DNA of 64,000 nucleotides, taken from contig CAVWSB010000011.1 of the NCBI GenBank assembly GCA_963757565.1, positions 1,426,001 through 1,490,000 of the forward strand. The letters run 5' to 3'. The notes under the pieces are model-generated. The model saw nothing but the letters and a program-made list of their open reading frames with translations, was not told where the DNA came from and did not search any database. The stretch's first letter is position 1. Each line of letters starts with the position of its first letter. Below are positions 57,346-64,000 of this stretch, in pieces. The translations under genes and the position numbers were made by a program. Source of the DNA: PALSA-894 sp963757565 (lineage in GTDB: Bacteria > Pseudomonadota > Alphaproteobacteria > Rhizobiales > Xanthobacteraceae).

Positions 57346-57959
57346 GTGCGGGCAGGATTGGCTGCGCTGACGCTGCTTTTTTGCAGCTGGGACCGCCGGC
57401 TGCAATCGACCTCGATTTTGGCATCGCCAAGACGCTGGAGTGCCTGTCCCTGCCTGTGCCGCAGGCTTCGCGGCCGATCGTGTGTCACGGCTTTGGCTGC
57501 GCCTATCAGCACGCCGATCCTGCTGCGGCCGGTCGATCGCGCGCAAATTCGCCATTTCTTCGCTACCGCCGAGGACGCGATCGACGAGCGCCGCGCACTT
57601 GCGGCCACCATGGCGTGGTTCGACAAGCGCGTCGCGTGGGAAGCCGGCACCGTGAACGCGAAGGCGCGCGCGGGGATTGGCCATGCGGGCGATCCCTCGC
57701 AGTTCGATTGCCTCGACAAGACCACGAACACGATCGGCGTACTGCGGTGATCGCCGAGATGGGGCTCCTGCGCCACCACGAGATCGAGTCGCCGGAATCG
57801 CGCGGCGGGATCGGCAGGCCTGCCTCACACGAGCGGCGGTCATGCGGGAGCAGGGAAACGGTCAGAAATGGGCTGATCGACGGCTGGACGCACAATAACG
57901 GCGAGTATCCGGACATCATGAAGCTTGAGAAGTGGAAGGAGAGAGCTGATCGCGCGTGA
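57346..57959 (+). CDS. Conserved exported protein of unknown function (frameshifted)
   Basis: Repaired reading of about 200 residues: hydrophobic start MRAGLAALTLLFC, ECLSLPVPQASRPIVCHGFGCAYQ (two Cys), IRHFFATAEDAIDERRALAATMAWFDKRVAWEAGTVNAKARAGIGHAGDPSQFDCLDKTTNT (third Cys), LLRHHEIESPESRG, NGLIDGWTHNNGEYPDIMKLEKW. The Cys and WxDxxT-type residues are conserved in alphaproteobacterial relatives by my recollection, but no function is known. A signal peptide is likely. Two or more breaks (near 57390, 57510 and 57750-57800). Confidence 0.72.
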
Positions 57960-57973
57960 TCGTTCTCCGCAAT

Positions 57974-58004
57974 AGAAAACGCCCGCTGGTGCGGCGGGCG
58001 TTTT
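57974..58004 (+). terminator. Bidirectional hairpin terminator
   Basis: GAAAACGCCCGC (57974-57985) and GCGGGCGTTTTC (57993-58004) form a perfect 12-bp stem with a seven-base loop. The A and T runs at its two ends let it end transcription from both the upstream plus-strand gene and the DUF1127 gene on the minus strand. Confidence 0.9.
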
Positions 58005-58023
58005 CGTATTCGCTGCGATGGCG

Positions 58024-58180
58024 TCACGCCGCGCGCGCGTTGTGCCAGGCAATGCGTCGATCTCGGAGCGCGAAATGCCAATGTCGGCAAGCTCGCGGTC
58101 ATTGAGGCGTGCAAGTTCCGCACGCTCTCATTGTAGCGCCACCACGCCTGAAGCAGTCGGATAAAGCGGGAAATCAGCAT
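58024..58180 (-). CDS. DUF1127 small protein 1 (one frameshift)
   Basis: Starts MLISRFIRLLQAWWRYNESVREL with AAAGGA upstream. After a single-base change near 58110, it reads ARLNDRELADIGISRSEIDALPGTTRAA, the DUF1127 core (Leu-x-Asp-Arg-x-Leu-x-Asp-Ile-Gly). About 51 residues. DUF1127 mini-proteins are Arg-rich, in some species bind RNA, and respond to stress or nutrient change. A second copy lies 122 bases upstream. Confidence 0.86.
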
Positions 58181-58302
58181 GGAGGCATTCCTTTCAGATT
58201 CGTCGGCCGCAGGTCGGCCTCGGCGGAGATATAGTTCGGATTCCGCAGCGCGATATCAGTTCATGTTGCGGTGCAGCTATCCGCCTAGTGCATACCTTGC
58301 GC

Positions 58303-58458
58303 TTACTGACGGTGGCCGAAGCGTGCCGCCTGGCGGATCAATGAACGATTGAGGCCGATATCGCTCAGAATTCTGTCGTCCAGGGCCGATAGTTCGCGTA
58401 CGGCGCTACGATATCGGCGCCATTGGGCGAATGAACGCAAAAGGGTGGAAATGACCAT
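58303..58458 (-). CDS. DUF1127 small protein 2
   Basis: 51 codons from ATG 58458 to TAA 58303: an N-terminal Arg/Trp-rich helix (LLRSFAQWRRYRS), then VRELSALDDRILSDIGLNRSLI and a short basic tail. AAGGAG lies seven bases before the ATG. The DUF1127 core L-x-A-L-x-D-R-x-L-x-D-I-G-L is intact and the frame is unbroken. Too short for most gene callers. It is in tandem with, and on the same strand as, copy 1, suggesting a duplicated pair that may be coexpressed. Confidence 0.85.
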   Translation of the reverse strand: MVISTLLRSFAQWRRYRSAVRELSALDDRILSDIGLNRSLIRQAARFGHRQ

Positions 58459-58631
58459 TGCATAGCTCCTTGGTAGGTTTCTGCCTCGCCAGTGCCGGGA
58501 GGCTTGTCAATTCGTTAGTCTATATTGCGACGCAATAGGTTCAGATTGGGTAAAAATCCCACATTTTCAGCCATCCGGACTGCTACGGATGCGGCATGCC
58601 GCGCGGCCGTGTCTTGGGGTACATTGCCCGT

Positions 58632-59399
58632 ATGAGTCCTCCGACCTTTCGAGCCATAATCGCTTTCCTGCTGATGCTGATCAGTCTTCGGGCGAGCGCC
58701 GCCGAGGTCAAAATTCTCACGGCCGGTGCCATGAAGGCTGTGGTGACCGAGCTCATACCCGCCTTCGAGAAGGAGACCGGACACAAGGCGGTCGTGGATA
58801 ACGATACGGCGGGCGGTCTTGCCAAGCGCATCGAGGGCGGCGAGGCGTTCGATCTCGTCGTGGCTCCCCCCGGTGTCATCAACGATCTTTCCAAGAAGGG
58901 CAGGATCGCTGCGGACAGCAGCGTCAATATTGCGCGCGTTGGGGTCGGCGTTGTCGTCAAGGATGGCGCGCCTTTGCCCGACATCGCCAGCGTGGACGCG
59001 TTCAAGCAGACGCTCATCACTGCAAAGTCGGTTGCCTACATCGATCCGGCTTCGGGCGGATCGAGCGGCATCTATGTCGAGGGCTTGCTCGAGCGGCTAG
59101 GCATCGCCGATACGGTCAAGCCCAAGGCGAAGTTGAAAAAAGGTGGCTACGTCGCCGAGCTCATTGCCAACGGCGAAGCCGAGATCGGTATCCACCAGAT
59201 CAGCGAGATACTGCCCGTTAAGGGCGTGAAACTTGTGGGACCGCTGCCTGCCGACATTCAGAACTACACGACATACGCCGTCGCTCTCGGCGCCGCGTCG
59301 AAACAGCCGGACGGCGCTCATGCCATGATCAAGCTGCTGACCGGGTCCGCGGCCGAGAGCGTGCTCAAAACGCGCGGTATGGAGCGCCCGCCGGGCTGA
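58632..59399 (+). CDS. ModA-like periplasmic substrate-binding protein 2 (orphan)
   Basis: ATG 58632 gives 255 residues: signal peptide MSPPTFRAIIAFLLMLISLRASA, then EVKILTAGAMKAVVTELIPAFEKETGHKAVVDNDTAGGLAKRIEGGEAFDLVVAPPGVINDL and VAYIDPASGGSSGIYVEGLLERLGI. This is the molybdate-binding-protein-like fold, but ligand residues cannot be confirmed. It is distantly like the protein at 29045-29794. No ModB or ModC genes are adjacent. An amidohydrolase gene follows after four bases. Confidence 0.85.
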   Translation: MSPPTFRAIIAFLLMLISLRASAAEVKILTAGAMKAVVTELIPAFEKETGHKAVVDNDTAGGLAKRIEGGEAFDLVVAPPGVINDLSKKGRIAADSSVNIARVGVGVVVKDGAPLPDIASVDAFKQTLITAKSVAYIDPASGGSSGIYVEGLLERLGIADTVKPKAKLKKGGYVAELIANGEAEIGIHQISEILPVKGVKLVGPLPADIQNYTTYAVALGAASKQPDGAHAMIKLLTGSAAESVLKTRGMERPPG

Positions 59400-59403
59400 C
59401 ACG

Positions 59404-60520
59404 ATGGTGCCCGCTGTCCGGCGTTCGGTCATTCCGGTGCGCGACGTTCGCGATGGCGGGCCACTGCGCCACGCCGTCGAGGCTGCCGAGCGCGCCCGTG
59501 CGCTACGCGACGATTGCCTCGGCATGGTTTCCACCCAAATCCCGCCATCTGGTGCCGATGTTCGATCGGATCACGCGGCGCTGGCTGATGCGATCAGGTT
59601 CGCCCTATGTCGCGGAGATCGGCGCGATCGCGAATGCCCTGAACCTTCCGGGCATCTGGTTTCTCAACGGCGCCTATGAATGGGCCTGCACGGCGCTTGC
59701 ATGCGACGACGATGTGCCATGGCTCGTGCGCACGCTCGACTGGCCGTTTCCGGGCCTCGGCCGCCATGTCGAGGTCGCGATCATGCGCGGCGCGGCCGGC
59801 GATTTTTATAACGTGACGTGGCCGGGGTTCGTCGGCGTGTTGACCGCAATGGCGCCAGGCCGTTTCGCCGCGGCCGTCAACCAGGCGCCGCTGCGGCGGC
59901 GTACCAGTCATCCGCGCCTCCGCGTCTTTGACATGGCTGCGAACGCGGTCTCGACCTGGTCGGTGCGGCGCATTCCGGCCAATCAGTTGCTGCGCCAGGT
60001 CTTCGAGACTGCGCCCACCTATGCGGAGGCGCGTAGGCTTCTTGAAACGACACCGATCGCGCGGCCAGTGATCTACACGCTGGCGGGCTGCGTGACGGGT
60101 GAGCGTTGCGTAATCGAGCGCACGGAAAACAGCTTCCTCACGCGAACGGCGGAAACCTCCGCCGCCAACGACTGGCTGGTTCCGCGCCCGTTGTGGGAAG
60201 CGCGTGTCGGTGGTCAACAACTGTTCACCGCGCTCACCACCGACGTCGGGGGCAACAGCAAGATTCGCCGTGCCGCCCTTGCCGCATGGGCGGCGCCCTT
60301 CGGCAACGGTTTCGATTGGGTCGTACCGCCCGTCCTCAATCCGTTCACGCGCGTCGCGACCGAGATGTGTCCGGCGCGCGGGATCCTGCGGGTCGTCGGC
60401 TACGAGAGCGTGGCGGGCTTCGAATGGCCGCAGGCCGTGACGCTGCCGTGCGAGATCTCAGACGGTGGTGCCGGGCAGCACCGAGACGCCCCGCTGCAGC
60501 ACGACATTGCGGACCCATAG
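59404..60520 (+). CDS. C45-like / acid-ceramidase-like amidohydrolase (Ntn-type), one likely frameshift
   Basis: From 59600 on the frame is clean: LNGAYEWACTALACDDDVPWLVRTLDWPFPGLGRHVEVAIMRGAAGDFYNVTWPGFVGVLTAMAPGRFAAAVNQAPLRRR. The Cys in ACTALAC with downstream Arg-x-x-Asp-Trp and Asn-Gln pattern is that of choloylglycine-hydrolase/NAAA-type enzymes, in which Cys is the nucleophile that cleaves linear amides. The start is unsure: ATG 59404, in a frame that shifts near 59520, or a start near 59453. Its 3' end overlaps the next minus-strand gene by 63 bases. Substrate unknown. Confidence 0.68.
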
Positions 60521-60889
60521 TGTGCTGACGAACTCGACAAAGCCGGTCGTCATAAGCATGGCCAGCGCATTGAGCTGGAACAGCGACAGGTGCAGGTAGC
60601 CGACCATCCACAGCACGGCACACACGATGCCGCTCACCACCGGCGCGATCGCCACCACGGCGTCGATGATGCTGGTCGGACGGATGCGCAGTGCGGAATC
60701 GAGCAGCATCCAGAGCTGGATCGTGATGTAGCCGAGCGCGAGCCAGCCGGGCAGCCCGCGTATCCAGTTCTGGTTCTGGTCCGGCGCGTATTCCGGGAAG
60801 TATTTGAAGAACACGAAGCTGATAACAGCAGCAGCAAGCGCCAGCAGGATGCTGGACATTTCCGCCGATAGTCCGCGCCTTGCTGCCAT
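60458..60889 (-). CDS. Integral membrane protein of unknown function
   Basis: The 143-residue product starts MAARRGLSAEMSSILLALAAAVISFVFFKYFPEYAPDQNQNWI and has four membrane helices (about residues 10-30, 46-66, 75-97 and 103-125). No known family motif. It is convergent with and partly overlaps the amidohydrolase gene. The frame is clean. Confidence 0.74.
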   Translation of the reverse strand: MAARRGLSAEMSSILLALAAAVISFVFFKYFPEYAPDQNQNWIRGLPGWLALGYITIQLWMLLDSALRIRPTSIIDAVVAIAPVVSGIVCAVLWMVGYLHLSLFQLNALAMLMTTGFVEFVSTLWVRNVVLQRGVSVLPGTTV

Positions 60890-60954
60890 CAGAGCCTCCA
60901 GTCCGTGAATCTGGACTGGAGGCTAGCGCATTTTATGCACTCTGCCACGCGCCG

Positions 60955-61848
60955 TTAAGATTGCCTGCGCGTCGGGAACAATGCCGCCGGGAAATCCGCC
61001 GCGTAGCGATGCTCGCGGCGAGTCGGTTCGTGGAAGCGCGGCCGGTCGCTGAGGTCCGGCTCGATCACCTTGCGATAGAGGTGCCAGGTCGCGTGCCCCA
61101 GAATTGGCACGACAACGGCAAGTCCGAAGAAGAATGGAATCGAGCCGACCAGCAGCAGCGCCGCCACAATGAATCCCCAACATGCCATCGTGACCGGGTT
61201 CGCCATCACGGCGCGTGCCGAGGTCAGTACCGCGACCGCTACGCCGACATCGCGGTCGAGCAGCAGCGGGAACGACACGACGGTGAGCGTCAGCACCAAA
61301 ACGGCGAACAGAAATCCGACGGCGTTGCCGACGATCGCCAATGTCCAGCCTTCCGGCGAGGTGGCGACCTGCCGGGCGAAGTCGGGCATCGAGGCCGCCG
61401 GCGCATAACCGAACGTCGCGACATAGATCGACTGCGCGACCGCAAGCCAGGTCAGGAAGATCGCGACCAGCAGGAGGCCGAGCGCGATGATTGCGCCGAG
61501 CGAAGGCGAGCGGAATACGTCGAGCGCATGGTGCCAGGACACATCGAGGCCCTGTTCGCGTCGCCGGCTCATCTCGTAGAGTCCGAGCGCCGCAAGTGGG
61601 CCGAGCAGCGCGAAGCCCGCCGCGAGCGGAAACAGAAGCGGCAGTACGTTGGCACCCAAAACCCAGCGCGCCAGCATGAAGCCGACCACCGGATAGATCA
61701 GGCAAAGAAAAACCGCGTGACTCGGCATCGCGCGGAAATCGTCGAGGCCGCGTGCAAGCGCGTCCTTCAGGTCAGACAGTCCGATCTTGCGGATTTGCGG
61801 GCGGGCCTGATGGAAGCCTTCCCCGGCGATCACATGAGAATATGCCAT
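60955..61848 (-). CDS. DUF2189 family membrane protein
   Basis: The start at 61848 (MAYSHVIAGEGFHQARPQIRKIGLSDLKDALARGLDDFRAMPSHAVFLCLIYPVVGFMLAR) follows AAGGAGG and is preferred over an earlier in-frame ATG at 61899. 297 residues with six helices and a REQGLDVSWHHALDVFRSPS loop, the DUF2189 pattern. The C terminus is basic. Function unknown. A gene for a GNAT protein lies upstream on the same strand. Confidence 0.87.
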   Translation of the reverse strand: MAYSHVIAGEGFHQARPQIRKIGLSDLKDALARGLDDFRAMPSHAVFLCLIYPVVGFMLARWVLGANVLPLLFPLAAGFALLGPLAALGLYEMSRRREQGLDVSWHHALDVFRSPSLGAIIALGLLLVAIFLTWLAVAQSIYVATFGYAPAASMPDFARQVATSPEGWTLAIVGNAVGFLFAVLVLTLTVVSFPLLLDRDVGVAVAVLTSARAVMANPVTMACWGFIVAALLLVGSIPFFFGLAVVVPILGHATWHLYRKVIEPDLSDRPRFHEPTRREHRYAADFPAALFPTRRQS

Positions 61849-61983
61849 TCGTTCCTCCTTCCGCTGTGCGCGGTCGGCAAGGCGACAGGCATCCCCCAAA
61901 TGTGCCGGTCACTCACGCGACCCGCTTTGAAGCGAACTATAGCTCAAATCGCCGACAATGTCCTCACGATGTCGCGACCTCCC

Positions 61984-62274
61984 CTATGCCAGCAGGTCGG
62001 CGAACTCCGGATTGCGCTCGATGTAGTCGGTGACGAACGGGCAGCGCGGTACTACCCTCAATCCTTGCGCGCGCACATCCGCGAGGACGCTGCGTACCAT
62101 CTGCGAGCCGATGCCGCGCCCGCGCAGTGATAGCGGTACCTCAGTGTGTGTGATCGTCATGATGCCGTCGTTGATCCGGTAGAAGGCGAGGGCGGTGCCG
62201 CCCTCAGCATCGAATTCGAAACGATTGCGATCTTTATTCTGTCGGAAGCCGGACACGGTTGCTGCTCCTGCCAT
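61984..62274 (-). CDS. GNAT-like N-acetyltransferase (short, YjdJ/GTN1-type)
   Basis: The start at 62274 gives 96 residues: NRFEFDAEGGTALAFYRINDGIMTITHTEVPLSLRGRGIGSQMVRSVLADVRAQGLRVVPRCPFVTDYIERNPEFADLL. The acetyl-CoA loop RGRGIGSQM and the terminal PFVTDYIERNPEF match the small GCN5-like family PF14542. The substrate is unknown; human GTN1-type proteins acetylate small molecules. Start chosen to give the family N terminus. Confidence 0.87.
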   Translation of the reverse strand: MAGAATVSGFRQNKDRNRFEFDAEGGTALAFYRINDGIMTITHTEVPLSLRGRGIGSQMVRSVLADVRAQGLRVVPRCPFVTDYIERNPEFADLLA

Positions 62275-62393
62275 CCGTGCGATATGGCGATGCCAGAGGT
62301 GCAACGCCACGGCTGGCGCGCGGGGGCGGAATCGGATTGGACTTGGGCGAAGCCTGCCGCCCGAAGCGCAGACATTTCGCAAGGACACCATCG

Positions 62394-62597
62394 ATGAAAA
62401 TTGTTGCCTACATCTTGGGTGCGTTGCTGATTGCCATCGCGGCGACCTACTTGCTCGTTCCAGCAGATGCGCTGCCTTCTTTCATGCCGGGATACGAGGC
62501 GGGGCTGTTGCGGCCGCGCATGAAGCACGGAATCGCGGCCGGCGTGCTCGGGATCGTGCTGTTTGTCGCCGGATGGGTGCTGGGCAGAAGGAGCTAG
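62394..62597 (+). CDS. Small two-helix membrane protein
   Basis: The 67-residue product MKIVAYILGALLIAIAATYLLVPADALPSFMPGYEAGLLRPRMKHGIAAGVLGIVLFVAGWVLGRRS has two membrane helices separated by a Pro-rich loop. Start ATG 62394; no strong Shine-Dalgarno sequence is visible. Such small proteins are typical of rhizobial genomes. Function unknown. Confidence 0.72.
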   Translation: MKIVAYILGALLIAIAATYLLVPADALPSFMPGYEAGLLRPRMKHGIAAGVLGIVLFVAGWVLGRRS

Positions 62598-62599
62598 GA

Positions 62600-62998
62600 C
62601 TACGCCACCAGCGTCTTGCTTTTGCCCGCACGGCAGAACGCGATGGCATCGAGCAGCTGTTCCCGCGTGAACGGCTTTTGCAGGCAGCAGGTCGCCCCAA
62701 GTTCCATCGCAGCCCGAAAGTAATCGGTCTCGGCCGGTACGAGCGAGCCGTGCCCCGACATGACGATGATCGGGACCTCGGCGGCGTCACGGCGCAGTAT
62801 TTTGATGGTTTCAATTCCGTCCATGCCGGGCATCACGACGTCGACGATGACCATATCGAAGGTGAACACTTCGATCGCTTCGAGCGCGGCCAGGCCGCCT
62901 TCGGCCGCCACAACACGAAAGCCTTCGCGCTTGAGCAGAAGCCGTACGGTTTCCCGCACCGGCTGCTCGTCATCGACGACGAGGATGCGTTCCATCAT
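62600..62998 (-). CDS. Single-domain response regulator
   Basis: The 132-residue product reads MMERILVVDDEQPVRETVRLLLKREGFRVVAAEGG, VDVVMPGMDGIETIKIL with the phosphoacceptor Asp, PIIVMSGHGSL, and QKPFTREQLLDAI with the conserved Lys. It has no output domain, so it probably acts through protein contacts, like CheY-type receivers. No histidine kinase is nearby. MM at 62998 or M at 62995 are equally likely starts. Confidence 0.9.
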   Translation of the reverse strand: MMERILVVDDEQPVRETVRLLLKREGFRVVAAEGGLAALEAIEVFTFDMVIVDVVMPGMDGIETIKILRRDAAEVPIIVMSGHGSLVPAETDYFRAAMELGATCCLQKPFTREQLLDAIAFCRAGKSKTLVA

Positions 62999-63213
62999 GT
63001 GCCCTTCCTTCGCCGCCCCGGCGAGGTGCTCAGCAGAATGATGACGCAAGCAGGGGTACGCCGTGCGCGAAACGATTCGACCCCCGTCGAAACCCAACCT
63101 GTTGTTTGAATCACGGCAGATCGAAACTGTCGAGAGGATAAATCGTTTGCAGTGCACCACGCGCCGTGTTGACTTCCGCCGCAGACACCGTCCGCCAGGA
63201 CACGGAGTACCAC

Positions 63214-63840
63214 ATGCTGATGCTCTATCACGGCTCTCCCTCGCGCTCGTCCATCGTACTGTGGATGCTGGAAGAGGTTGGCGAGCCCTATGAGGTTCGC
63301 CTTATCAGCTTCGCGAAAGGCGAAAACCTCAAGGCCGACTATCTGGCCATCAATCCGATGGGCAAGGTCCCGGCGCTCAAGCACAACGATGTGGCCGTCA
63401 CTGAGGTCGCGGCGATCTGCACCTATCTGGCTGACGAATTTCCGGCCGCGAAACTCAATGTGCCTGTCGGCGCGCCACAACGCGGCGTCTATCTCAAATG
63501 GCTGTTCTTCGGGCCGTCCTGCATCGAGCCCGCGGTGATCGACCGCGCGGCGCCGCGCAAGGAGGAGGCGAGGCGCGCCATGCTTGGCTACGGCGATTTC
63601 GACACCACGATGGATGTTGTTGCAAAGGCGGTCGCGAAAGGCCCGTACCTCATGGGCGAGCAGTTCACCGCCGCCGACGTGGTGATCGGCTCGCACATCC
63701 GCTGGGGCATGATGTTCAAGATGATCCCGGAGCGGCCCGAGTTCACCGCTTACGCCGGGCGGATTGCCGCGCGCCCGGCGGCGCAACGCGCCGAGGCAAA
63801 GGACAAAGAGTATGCGGCGCAATCCGCGCCTGCTGGATGA
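63214..63840 (+). CDS. Glutathione S-transferase family protein
   Basis: ATG 63214 gives 208 residues: MLMLYHGSPSRSSIVLWMLEEVGEPYEVRLISFAKGENLKADYLAINPMGKVPALKHNDVAVTEVAAICTYLADEF (thioredoxin-like domain with a Ser-rich active region and the VPAL and TEVAAIC glutathione-binding motifs), then a helical domain with FTAADVVIGSHIRWGM. Substrate unknown. The stop overlaps the next gene by four bases. Confidence 0.9.
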   Translation: MLMLYHGSPSRSSIVLWMLEEVGEPYEVRLISFAKGENLKADYLAINPMGKVPALKHNDVAVTEVAAICTYLADEFPAAKLNVPVGAPQRGVYLKWLFFGPSCIEPAVIDRAAPRKEEARRAMLGYGDFDTTMDVVAKAVAKGPYLMGEQFTAADVVIGSHIRWGMMFKMIPERPEFTAYAGRIAARPAAQRAEAKDKEYAAQSAPAG

Positions 63841-64000
63841 GTACGGCTTCGGCTCCCTACCCGGACGGTTTTCTCCCACCCGGCATTCGTTCGCGCATCG
63901 TCGACAATATCAACGGGCTATCGATGCATGTGCTCGAAGCCGGGTTCGAGACAAAAGACCGTCCCTGCATCCTTCTGCTACATGGCTTTCCAGAGCTCGC
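63837..64000 (+). CDS. Alpha/beta hydrolase (epoxide-hydrolase-like), N-terminal part
   Basis: ATG 63837 overlaps the GST stop as ATGA. The visible 54 codons read MSTASAPYPDGFLPPGIRSRIVDNINGLSMHVLEAGF, then CILLLHGFPEL, the HGFPE oxyanion motif found in epoxide hydrolases and haloalkane dehalogenases. The rest lies beyond the window. Confidence 0.82.
   Translation, partial: MSTASAPYPDGFLPPGIRSRIVDNINGLSMHVLEAGFETKDRPCILLLHGFPEL

Noticed and set aside
2300..58130. Idea that inserted bases fall exactly between codons (a possible programmed event)
   Set aside because: Most breaks can be written as one extra base between two intact codons. But a frame repair can usually be placed at several positions within a few bases, so this pattern is not evidence of a codon-level process.
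1..64000. CRISPR arrays, insertion sequences, prophage genes, tRNA or rRNA genes
   Set aside because: I saw no regular direct-repeat array, transposase, integrase or phage structural gene, and no tRNA-like cloverleaf or rRNA sequence in the window.

Overview
The window is GC-rich chromosomal DNA from an alphaproteobacterium, most likely Hyphomicrobiales (Rhizobiales) in the Bradyrhizobium / Rhodopseudomonas / Xanthobacteraceae neighbourhood. Pointers are the rpsK-rpoA-rplQ end of the alpha-operon, the long run dgt-argS-SPOR-nagZ-scpA-scpB-tatA-tatB-tatC-serS-surE-pcm-nlpD-like-DUF815-yajC-secD-secF, an ATP12 chaperone, DUF1127 mini-proteins, and intergenic palindromes of the kind seen in that group. 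Taxon is inferred from gene content and order, not measured.

Layout. 1-1.9 kb: ribosomal/RNA polymerase operon end and terminator. 2-3.5 kb: diheme cytochrome c plus secreted ankyrin protein. 3.6-7.3 kb (minus): MHS-type transporter, SDR, HpPgdA-like deacetylase and metallophosphoesterase, probably one catabolic operon. 7.6-12.4 kb: Do protease, RarA, a small secreted protein, an RluC-type pseudouridine synthase and a Pro-rich secreted protein. 12.4-13.8 kb: ArsR regulator with its operator plus two SRPBCC proteins. 13.8-18.5 kb (minus): 2-oxoacid:ferredoxin oxidoreductase KorA/KorB with a GltD-like flavoprotein. 18.7-23.5 kb: HAD phosphatase, DUF2188, membrane protein, ATP12, FliK-like and FhlB-like proteins, DUF4260. 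23.6-31.3 kb: acyl-CoA carboxylase beta chain, MAPEG, cupin, small unknowns, AEC transporter, RuvX, UPF0173 metallohydrolase, ModA-like protein, VOC protein. 31.5-42.4 kb: GatC/GatA, ErpA, Dgt, ArgS, SPOR protein, NagZ, ScpA/B, TatA/B. 42.5-57.3 kb: TatC, SerS, SurE, Pcm, NlpD-like, DUF815 ATPase, YajC-SecD-SecF, Mth938-like, phytoene/squalene synthase-like, CPA2 antiporter, TrmFO. 58-64 kb: DUF1127 pair, second ModA-like protein, C45-like amidohydrolase, membrane proteins, GNAT, response regulator, GST and the start of an alpha/beta hydrolase.

Two things colour the whole annotation. First, coding frames are repeatedly broken by single-base changes, mostly extra bases, between about 2.3-19.4 kb and 42.4-58.1 kb (plus one near 59.5 kb). 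The 22 kb between them is clean. Since essential genes (serS, secD, secF, tatC) are hit as often as dispensable ones, I read this as consensus error and annotate each broken gene as one CDS spanning the original reading. Second, the 640-base gap between tatC and serS is not empty: it holds a palindromic repeat, a near-consensus sigma70-type promoter and about 400 bases full of perfect stem-loops. That is the best candidate here for an undescribed structured RNA or repeat element.

Functionally the window is mainly housekeeping (translation, tRNA modification, protein export, chromosome condensation, cell-wall recycling and division). Inserted in it are accessory modules: the Kor/GltD electron-transfer operon, the ArsR-SRPBCC unit, orphan flagellar-type proteins and two ModA-like binding proteins without transporter partners. 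Genes are tightly packed, with many ATGA or GTGA stop-start overlaps that suggest translational coupling.
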